Positions 26,843 to 32,564 of a DNA stretch of 32,564 bases are shown piece after piece (the stretch's first letter is position 1; each line of letters opens with the position of its first letter). The translations under genes were made by a program, and so were the position numbers. The notes below the pieces were generated by a model, which was not told the origin of the DNA, searched no databases, and worked only from the letters and a program-made list of their open reading frames with translations. The DNA is from Saprospiraceae bacterium UBA2365 (GTDB lineage: Bacteria; Bacteroidota; Bacteroidia; Chitinophagales; Saprospiraceae), in the NCBI GenBank assembly GCA_002344345.1, contig DDTL01000139.1, forward strand, positions 24,850 through 57,413, given 5' to 3'.

Positions 26843-28399
26843 TCATCCAAGCCAACCGTCCCGGTCCAATTGTCTGTAATGAATGGCCTGAGCGATGTGT
26901 TGGGTTTCAATACGTGGACTTTCATCCATATCAGCAGCGGTTCTGGCCACTTTCAGAATGCGATCGAAGGCTCTGGCAGACAATTGGAGTTTTTCCATCG
27001 CCGTTTTGAGGATCATTGTTCCGGCGTTATCAAGTTTGCAGACTTCTCTGACCATTTTACTCGGCATTTGTGCATTACAATGGATATTTTGAATGTCTTT
27101 GAACCTTTCCTGCTGGATCTGACGAGCCAAGATCACCCTTTGACGGATCTGTTCGCTTGTTTCGCTTTCATTATCAATTCTTGATAATTCCTGATAACTG
27201 ACCGGTGTGACTTCCACATGCAGGTCAATCCTGTCAAGCAATGGACCTGAAATTTTATTTAAATAGCGTTTTCTGACACCTTCCGGGCAGACACACTCTT
27301 TTTCGGGGTGGTTGAAAAAACCGCACGGACAAGGATTCATAGAAGCGATCAACATAAAATTTGCGGGGAAATCAACAGAAAGTTTAGCTCTTGATATGGT
27401 CACCTTCCTGTTTTCCATAGGTTGGCGCAATACCTCGAGAGCCGTACGCTTGAATTCAGGCAGTTCATCCAAAAACAATACACCGTTGTGAGCCAGGGAT
27501 ATTTCACCAGGACTAGGATTCGAACCACCGCCAACCAAAGCCACATCGCTGATGGTATGATGAGGCGACCTGAAAGGTCTTACTGAAACCAGTGAGGATT
27601 CTGTTGACAGATAACCAGCCACACTATGTATTTTGGTCGTTTCCAGAGCTTCATACAGAGAAAGTGGTGGTAAAATTGTTGGAAGACGCTTGGCAAGCAT
27701 GGTTTTGCCGGCGCCCGGAGGCCCGATTAGAATGGCGTTATGTCCGCCGGCTGCTGTCAATTCCAGCGCTCTTTTGATGTTGTGCTGACCTTTGACGTCT
27801 GAAAAATCTATGGAATATTTTCCTTCCTGTTCCTGGAAAATCTCTCTGGTATTGGAGGGAAATGGCTCAATATCTTTGGAACCATTAAAAAAACCGATGG
27901 CATCCACAAGACTTTCGATGCCCAATACTTTAATATCATTGACGATGGCAGCTTCTCTGGCATTTTGAAAAGGCACTATAACACCCTCAAATTTTTCCTT
28001 CCTTGCCTGGATCGCGATGGGAAGGACTCCTTTGACGGGACGCAGACTGCCATCAAGGGATAACTCTCCGATAATAATGTACTTCTCTATTTGATGAGCA
28101 CTGATCTGGCCTGTAGCTGCCAGAATGCCCAATGCGATGGGCAGATCATAAGCAGCTCCTTCCTTACGGAGGTCAGCAGGAGCCAGGTTGACCACCAGAT
28201 GCAGTCTTGGCATCCGGTGTTTGACATTGCTGAGCGCTGAACTAATGCGCTGAAAGCCTTCCTTTATAGCATTATCAGGCAATCCAACCAAATGATAGTT
28301 GTTTTGTCCCGGGGCAGCAGGTCCTCCTGCATGCACTTCAACAGTGATCGTTTTGGCTTCAACGCCCATGACGGTACTGGTATATGTTTTGATTAGCAT
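26843..28399 (-). CDS. YifB/ComM family Mg-chelatase-like AAA+ ATPase
   Basis: A 518-residue cytoplasmic AAA+ protein. ComM in Vibrio and Acinetobacter is a hexameric helicase promoting branch migration during natural transformation, and this is the likely role by homology. The N-terminal ChlI-like domain (HAGGPAAPGQNNYHLVGLPD...) precedes the ATPase core with Walker A GPPGAGKT (226-233) and Walker B VLFLDELPEF (about 304-313). A cysteine-rich NPCPCGF...CVCP segment follows, then the RYLNKISGPLLDRIDL stretch and the Mg-chelatase C-terminal domain. I choose the ATG at 28399 (MLIKTYTSTVMG), which is the family-typical beginning. The frame opens at 28471 but runs through a strong predicted promoter. 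Transcribed alone and divergent from tgt. Confidence 0.93.
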   Translation of the reverse strand: MLIKTYTSTVMGVEAKTITVEVHAGGPAAPGQNNYHLVGLPDNAIKEGFQRISSALSNVKHRMPRLHLVVNLAPADLRKEGAAYDLPIALGILAATGQISAHQIEKYIIIGELSLDGSLRPVKGVLPIAIQARKEKFEGVIVPFQNAREAAIVNDIKVLGIESLVDAIGFFNGSKDIEPFPSNTREIFQEQEGKYSIDFSDVKGQHNIKRALELTAAGGHNAILIGPPGAGKTMLAKRLPTILPPLSLYEALETTKIHSVAGYLSTESSLVSVRPFRSPHHTISDVALVGGGSNPSPGEISLAHNGVLFLDELPEFKRTALEVLRQPMENRKVTISRAKLSVDFPANFMLIASMNPCPCGFFNHPEKECVCPEGVRKRYLNKISGPLLDRIDLHVEVTPVSYQELSRIDNESETSEQIRQRVILARQIQQERFKDIQNIHCNAQMPSKMVREVCKLDNAGTMILKTAMEKLQLSARAFDRILKVARTAADMDESPRIETQHIAQAIHYRQLDRDGWLG

Positions 28400-28430
28400 C
28401 GGGTGAAATATTTTACAGTGAACTAATGAA

Positions 28431-28461
28431 CAAATGTATAACATTTTGGTATTTAACCAAA
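28431..28461 (-). promoter_or_regulatory. Predicted yifB promoter
   Basis: On the minus strand TTTG (28461-28458), 19 bases, then TACATTTG (28438-28431): a full consensus match. Transcription would start near 28424, about 25 bases ahead of the ATG at 28399. Confidence 0.7.
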
Positions 28462-28463
28462 AT
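28443..28463. promoter_or_regulatory. Operator-like dyad over the yifB promoter
   Basis: ATTTTGGT (28443-28450) and ACCAAAAT (28456-28463) are a perfect 8-bp inverted repeat with a 5-base centre. The right arm contains the -33 TTTG of the yifB promoter and the left arm lies in the spacer, so a bound dimeric regulator would block RNA polymerase. The regulator is unknown. Confidence 0.5.
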
Positions 28464-28612
28464 TTACACAATAAAATGATGTCACTTATGCTTTTAAAGC
28501 CATTTCAACAATCGGTTAAGATGCTATTGCCATCTATAGTAGGCGCTCAGGAGCCAACACTAACTAACATGTTGTTCGTTTCAGATTTGGTTGAACATAA
28601 TTATTCAGGTAG

Positions 28613-28660
28613 TTAGTTATTAAGTCTGATAGCTTTTGAGTCTATAGGACTGAGCGAGTA
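28613..28660. repeat. Degenerate AGTC/TAGC-rich tract between yifB and tgt
   Basis: Within the 452-base divergent gap (28400-28851) the sequence has recurring words such as TTAAGTCTGATAGC and TTTTGAGTCTATAGG. These resemble the short repeats at 26655-26700 on the other side of yifB, and a third, weaker tract is at 28730-28770. The gap holds no convincing protein or RNA gene apart from the promoters listed. Confidence 0.3.
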
Positions 28661-28822
28661 CATTGGGCAAAAGGCACCTGATTTGTTTTGGAATCAGCGG
28701 TATTTACCCATGGTATAAATCATTGGTTAATGGACTTAAGACTAAATTACTTTTGAGCTAATCAATTAACTAAAAAAAATGCTTAAACTCGATGTATTTA
28801 CAAGAAAACCTTCATCAAAATG

Positions 28823-28830
28823 TATCTTTG
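28823..28830 (+). promoter_or_regulatory. Possible -7 box of the tgt promoter
   Basis: TATCTTTG matches TAnnTTTG and lies 21 bases ahead of the ATG at 28852. The -33 region is poor (TTTA). The box lies inside the upstream extension of the reading frame and argues for the start at 28852. Confidence 0.45.
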
Positions 28831-28851
28831 CCCTTCGAATATAAAACAGGA

Positions 28852-29982
28852 ATGAGTTTTCAAATCCACAAAACTGACACAAATACAAAAGCAAGAGCAG
28901 GAACGCTTAAGCTGGCTCATGGGGATGTAAGGACACCCATATTTATGCCTGTAGGGACGGTTGGTACTGTAAAGGCGATCCGTCAAAGTGAATTGGAACA
29001 AAAGGCAGACGCTGATATTATTTTAGGCAATACGTATCATTTGTACCTGAGACCGGGTATGGAGACTTTGCAAAGTGCAGGTGGGCTTCATCCTTTTATG
29101 TCTTGGAACAGACCCATACTGACTGACAGTGGAGGCTACCAGGTATATTCATTGAGCCAACGGCGCAAAATAAAGGAGGAAGGTGTTACCTTCAGTTCGC
29201 ACATAGATGGTTCAAGGCATCTCTTTACACCTGAAAACGTAATGGACATTCAGCGAAAGATCGGTTCAGACATCATGATGGCTTTTGATGAGTGTCCTCC
29301 ATACCCAAGTGAGTATCGCTATGCAAAAGACAGCATGGAGCTCACGCACCGCTGGTTGGACAGATGCATATACAGGGTAAATGAAACTGAAGGCCTTTAT
29401 GGGTTTGAACAAGAGCTTGCGCCAATCGTTCAGGGAAGTACTTTCAAAGATCTTAGGGTTGCCTCCTCAGAATTTGTGGCTTCCAAAAATTGTAATATCC
29501 ATGCGATCGGAGGTTTGTCAGTCGGGGAACCAGTGGAAGAAATGTATATGATGACTGAACTTGTTTGTGGTATTTTGCCGGAGGATAAACCCCGCTACCT
29601 GATGGGTGTCGGGACACCTGTCAATATCCTGGAGAATTTAGCGCTGGGTGTGGATATGTTCGATTGTGTCATGCCAACCCGAAATGCAAGACACGGATTG
29701 ATCTACACTGCTGAAGGCATCATCAATATCAAGAATGCAAGGTGGAGCCGTGATTTTTCTGTTTTGGATGGAAATCCCGGTGTTCCAGACTCCGGAAGAT
29801 ATTCAAAAGCATATCTGAGGCATTTATTTGTTGCCGGAGAAATTTTAGGACTTCAAATCGCTTCTTTACACAATATAAGTTTTTATCTTTGGTTAGTAAG
29901 AGAAGCCAGAACGCATATTTTGGAGGGTGATTTTTATGAATGGAAAAAGCAGATGGTAAAAAAACTGGCCACCAGATTATAA
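28852..29982 (+). CDS. tgt: Queuine/preQ1 tRNA-ribosyltransferase (Tgt)
   Basis: A 376-residue cytoplasmic enzyme that exchanges guanine 34 of GUN-anticodon tRNAs for a queuosine precursor. I place the start at 28852 (MSFQIHKTD), where family similarity begins; the frame is open to 28792. Numbered from this start, active-site residues are visible: D92 in TDSGGYQVYS, the FDECPP loop at 145-150, the GGLSVGEP loop, and the nucleophile D271 in DMFDCVMPTR. The usual zinc motif C-x-C-x2-C before YSRAYLRHL is absent: this protein has DGNPGVPDSGRYSKAYLRHL with none of the three cysteines, although the downstream histidine (SLHN) remains. From memory other Bacteroidota Tgt sequences also lack them, so this is probably a lineage trait. 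The gene overlaps the following LptF/G permease gene. Confidence 0.95.
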   Translation: MSFQIHKTDTNTKARAGTLKLAHGDVRTPIFMPVGTVGTVKAIRQSELEQKADADIILGNTYHLYLRPGMETLQSAGGLHPFMSWNRPILTDSGGYQVYSLSQRRKIKEEGVTFSSHIDGSRHLFTPENVMDIQRKIGSDIMMAFDECPPYPSEYRYAKDSMELTHRWLDRCIYRVNETEGLYGFEQELAPIVQGSTFKDLRVASSEFVASKNCNIHAIGGLSVGEPVEEMYMMTELVCGILPEDKPRYLMGVGTPVNILENLALGVDMFDCVMPTRNARHGLIYTAEGIINIKNARWSRDFSVLDGNPGVPDSGRYSKAYLRHLFVAGEILGLQIASLHNISFYLWLVREARTHILEGDFYEWKKQMVKKLATRL

Positions 29983-31085
29983 ATTATTCAGCAAGCATTT
30001 TGAAAAGACTCGATATTTATATTATCCAAAAGTACCTGGGGACATTTTTTTTCTCCATGCTGTTGATCACCATGGTCGCCATCGTGATTGATTTTCCGGA
30101 GAGAATTGATCATTTCATCAATGAGTCTGTTACGTTTAAGGAAATTCTATTCGACTATTATCTGAATTTTATTCCCTGGATCAATGCTATTTTATGGCCG
30201 CTTTTTGCTTTGATCGCTGTCATTTTCTTCACATCAAGGCTGGCAAAAGACACAGAATTTGTTGCCATGTTGAGTTCAGGTATCAGCTATTACCGGCTGT
30301 TGCTTCCTTATCTGGCCGGAGCTTTGGTCATCGCTTCCCTTCATTGGACAGGCAACAATTACATCGTACCCAAGAGTACGCGGATCAAAGCTGAGTTTGA
30401 AAATAAATATATATATAAAGCCAACCAAAAGGTTGATTCGGATAATGTTCAATTCATGCTTGACCCCCAATCTATTGCCTTTCTAAGATATTACAGATAC
30501 AGGGATACCTCGGCGATCGATTTCAGGATTGAGACATATGATGGTCAGAAAATGGTCAAATACCTTTCAGCTCAAAGGATAAAATTCAAGAAAGAACCCA
30601 ATATCTGGACGATAGAAGACTATTATATCCGGACGATTTCAGGAAAGCGGGAAATGCTAAAAGTAAAAAGAGGAGAAAGTCTCGACACCATGTTGAATCT
30701 GGTACCCAAAGATTTTGTCAGGTACAAAAATCAGCGTGAAATGATGACATCTTCCGAAATGAGGGAATTGATCAAATATGAGCGTCAAAAGGGAATAAGT
30801 ACAGCCAACAATCTGGTAGTAGAGCTTCAGAGAAGAAATGCTGATTCAGTGACCATACTTATTTTGACCATTATCGGATTTGCTATCGCATCCAGAAAAT
30901 CAAGAGAAGGTACGGGACTTAATCTTGCTCTGGGAGCAGGAATCGGTGCGATTTTTGTCGTCACTTCAAGGTTTGCCATTGCTTTTTCCAATTCATTGGC
31001 TATAGATCCAGTGATAGGCGCCTGGATACCCAATCTTTTTTTTGGTCTGCTATCGGTCTTATTGCTGTTCAAAGCCCAACAATAA
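29940..31085 (+). CDS. LptF/LptG family lipopolysaccharide transport permease
   Basis: A 381-residue inner-membrane protein of the YjgP/YjgQ family. These permeases form the membrane part of the LptB2FG ABC transporter that extracts lipopolysaccharide. The N-terminal LDIYIIQKYLGTFFFSMLLI motif is family-typical. Membrane segments lie at about 32-55, 75-95 and 115-135, a periplasmic beta-jellyroll-like domain spans about 140-285, and three further segments are at about 300-380. The ATG at 29940 lies inside the end of tgt (43-base overlap). The family motif begins only about 21 residues later, where a TTG codon at 30000, 17 bases after the tgt stop, could be the real start. A tgt-permease pair of this kind is, from memory, common in Bacteroidota. 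Which of LptF or LptG it represents cannot be told. Confidence 0.9.
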   Translation: MEKADGKKTGHQIINYSASILKRLDIYIIQKYLGTFFFSMLLITMVAIVIDFPERIDHFINESVTFKEILFDYYLNFIPWINAILWPLFALIAVIFFTSRLAKDTEFVAMLSSGISYYRLLLPYLAGALVIASLHWTGNNYIVPKSTRIKAEFENKYIYKANQKVDSDNVQFMLDPQSIAFLRYYRYRDTSAIDFRIETYDGQKMVKYLSAQRIKFKKEPNIWTIEDYYIRTISGKREMLKVKRGESLDTMLNLVPKDFVRYKNQREMMTSSEMRELIKYERQKGISTANNLVVELQRRNADSVTILILTIIGFAIASRKSREGTGLNLALGAGIGAIFVVTSRFAIAFSNSLAIDPVIGAWIPNLFFGLLSVLLLFKAQQ

Positions 31086-31273
31086 GCATCGTTTCTGCCT
31101 GAAAAATGTTTTTCCGGTTTATCCTCCGTTTTTATACTTTAATCTATAAATAGTGGCATTGACTCTAAATTAATTGGGTTGCGAGCCGGATTATACTAAT
31201 TTTATCGATTATATAAACAGGAAGTTTTGATACAAAAATCTTCCGGAATTTTTAGCATATTCCATTATTGCAA
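31086..31273. other. Intergenic gap before the ABC permease gene
   Basis: A 188-base gap. I see no TAnnTTTG box, terminator with a good stem or small reading frame in it, so whether the permease gene is transcribed with the LptF/G gene or alone is undecided. Confidence 0.4.
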
Positions 31274-32515
31274 ATGAACCTGTTAGAGAACATAAAAATA
31301 GCCATCCGGTCTGTAAGATCCAATATTCTCAGATCTTTGCTGACCATCATGATCATCACAGTTGGAATCACCAGTCTGGTGGGCATTCTGACTGCCATAG
31401 ATACCATAATTATATCACTGAATGACAACTTCAGCGCTGTCGGCGGTAATACTTTCAGCATCACCCCGAAGTTTGACGAAATTAAAAGTCAGAGGCACGG
31501 GCGGATGGAAAGAGCCGGTGATCCGATCAGTTTTAGAAATGCAATGGAGTTTCAGGAAAGGTATAATTTTCCAGGATCCATGGTTACTGTACACACAGAT
31601 TGTACAAGTTCGGCAACCGTCAAATACAAAGACGAAAAAACTAACCCTACCATAAATGTAAGAGGAGTGGATCTGGATTTTTTCGAGATCAGTGGTTTTG
31701 AGATCATCGAAGGCAGGAATTTTAACCGGACTGAAAACGCCAACGGCACACATATGGCCATCATCGGCAGTGAATTGGTCAACCTTTTATTTGATAAAAA
31801 TCCGGATAAAGCTATCAATAAAATAATAGACATTGATGGTAATAATTATAAAGTCATCGGTACGCTTAAATCTAAGGGTTCAGGTGGAAATACTCAAAAT
31901 GACCGGAATGTTTTTATTCCCCTTTTAAACGCAAAACAGTATTATCATTATGCCGATAAAGAGTATAACCTCGATATCGGTATCCTGGATGCATTGAGAT
32001 TGGAAGATGCTCAATCACAGGCCATTGGAGTGTTCAGGAATGTGAGGAAACTGAAGGCATTTGAAGACAACGATTTTGAGATCCGCAAAAGCGACAGTCT
32101 GCTGAATATGATCAAGGATGCTACGCTTAAGATCAGGATTGCCACTGTGGCGATCGCACTCATCACTTTACTGGGTGCTGCGATAGGCCTGATGAATATC
32201 ATGCTGGTGTCTGTGACTGAACGTACACAGGAAGTTGGTGTCAGGAAAGCTTTGGGTGCAACGCGGAACAATATACTGGTTCAGTTTCTTACTGAAGCCG
32301 TTGTCATAGGACAGATTGGAGGTATTCTGGGAATTATTTTTGGAATAGTCATCGGACTTGTTTTGGCAATTTATATTGATAGCCGCTTCGTAATTCCATG
32401 GGCGTGGATCATTTTAGGCTTCATGGTCAATATGGTCGTGGGTATTTTCTCCGGTTTGTATCCGGCATTAAAAGCAGCAAAACTGGATCCGATTGAATCG
32501 CTCAGACATGAGTAA
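31274..32515 (+). CDS. MacB/FtsX-type ABC transporter permease
   Basis: A 413-residue inner-membrane permease of the MacB group. The N terminus (NLLENIKIAIRSVRSNILRS) and first membrane segment (about 20-45) are typical. A large periplasmic MacB_PCD domain follows (about 50-270, containing the VRGVDLDFFEISGFEIIEGR motif). The C-terminal FtsX domain has three membrane segments at about 285-310, 335-365 and 375-400, with ERTQEVGVRKALGATRNNIL between the first two and LDPIESLRHE at the end. The ATG at 31274 is chosen; a TTG at 31268 is in frame. These permeases work with a separate ATPase, which is not in the window; in such operons it may lie just beyond the right edge. The substrate could be a lipoprotein, peptide or antibiotic and cannot be told. 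Confidence 0.9.
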   Translation: MNLLENIKIAIRSVRSNILRSLLTIMIITVGITSLVGILTAIDTIIISLNDNFSAVGGNTFSITPKFDEIKSQRHGRMERAGDPISFRNAMEFQERYNFPGSMVTVHTDCTSSATVKYKDEKTNPTINVRGVDLDFFEISGFEIIEGRNFNRTENANGTHMAIIGSELVNLLFDKNPDKAINKIIDIDGNNYKVIGTLKSKGSGGNTQNDRNVFIPLLNAKQYYHYADKEYNLDIGILDALRLEDAQSQAIGVFRNVRKLKAFEDNDFEIRKSDSLLNMIKDATLKIRIATVAIALITLLGAAIGLMNIMLVSVTERTQEVGVRKALGATRNNILVQFLTEAVVIGQIGGILGIIFGIVIGLVLAIYIDSRFVIPWAWIILGFMVNMVVGIFSGLYPALKAAKLDPIESLRHE

Positions 32516-32542
32516 GCGATCAGTTTTTTAAAATATACTGAT

Positions 32543-32559
32543 AATGCGAATCAAGGGTT
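32543..32559 (+). repeat. Copy of the 17-base motif found after the first gene
   Basis: AATGCGAATCAAGGGTT begins 27 bases after the permease stop codon. The identical sequence occurs on the minus strand at 55-39, 22 bases after the stop of the repeat-protein gene. No third copy was seen in the window. Confidence 0.6.
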
Positions 32560-32564
32560 AAAGT

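Noticed and set aside
28434..28616. A 60-codon plus-strand reading frame between yifB and tgt.
   Set aside because: It begins inside the yifB promoter, has no recognisable domain, signal or promoter, and A+T-rich gaps produce such frames by chance.
29767..29802. A frameshift explaining the missing Tgt zinc cysteines.
   Set aside because: Both flanks (DFSVLDG before, GRYSKAYLRHL after) are in the same frame and well conserved, with the expected length between them, so substitution rather than frameshift explains the loss.
1..32564. Insertion sequences, prophage genes, CRISPR arrays, toxin-antitoxin or restriction systems.
   Set aside because: No transposase, integrase, phage, Cas, nuclease or methyltransferase gene, and no regularly spaced direct repeats, were found. 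The YwqK antitoxin name attached to MORN-variant proteins is not evidence for a toxin-antitoxin pair here.

Overview
The window is a stretch of chromosome from a member of the Bacteroidota. The evidence is two proteins with type IX secretion (T9SS) C-terminal sorting domains, a PorQ homologue, near absence of Shine-Dalgarno sequences, and several promoters fitting the phylum-specific TTTG-N19/20-TAnnTTTG pattern. Long SdrD-type repeat surface proteins and the general gene content would suit the Saprospiria or a related class, but that placement is a guess from style, not from a marker gene. No plasmid, phage, insertion sequence, CRISPR array, rRNA or tRNA was seen.

Layout, left to right. (1) 78-7037 (-): a 2,319-residue secreted protein with about sixteen SdrD B-like repeats and a T9SS sorting domain. 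(2) 7497-9269 (+): a secreted DUF4874/DUF4832 protein. (3) 9544-10602 (+): PdxA of vitamin B6 synthesis. (4) A long minus-strand run from 22353 down to 10961: two bacterial PH-domain membrane proteins (YdbS/YdbT type), an M14 carboxypeptidase lipoprotein, penicillin-binding protein 1A, a 703-base non-coding gap rich in inverted repeats, a protein joining a zinc-peptidase-like domain, a beta-propeller and an outer-membrane barrel, and a second T9SS cargo with a lyase/lectin-like fold. (5) 22654-26643 (+): a PpiD-like periplasmic foldase ending at a clear terminator, then a MORN-repeat lipoprotein whose end overlaps porQ. (6) 26843-28399 (-): a YifB/ComM AAA ATPase. (7) 28852-32515 (+): tgt overlapping an LptF/LptG permease gene, then a MacB-type ABC permease.

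Most genes serve the cell envelope: peptidoglycan synthesis (PBP1A), lipopolysaccharide transport (LptF/G), outer-membrane folding (PpiD), T9SS and two of its cargos, an outer-membrane barrel protein and a carboxypeptidase. The housekeeping genes (pdxA, tgt, yifB) are interleaved without obvious functional linkage.

No unmistakable new system was found. The points most worth a second look are the inverted-repeat cluster at 15514-15831, the peptidase-propeller-barrel protein, the 17-base motif that follows the stop codon of the first and the last gene in the same orientation, an 8+8 bp dyad over the yifB promoter, and a Tgt enzyme without the usual three zinc cysteines. Several reading frames open upstream of the probable true start. 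Promoters, signal peptides or family alignment were used to choose shorter starts, as noted per gene.
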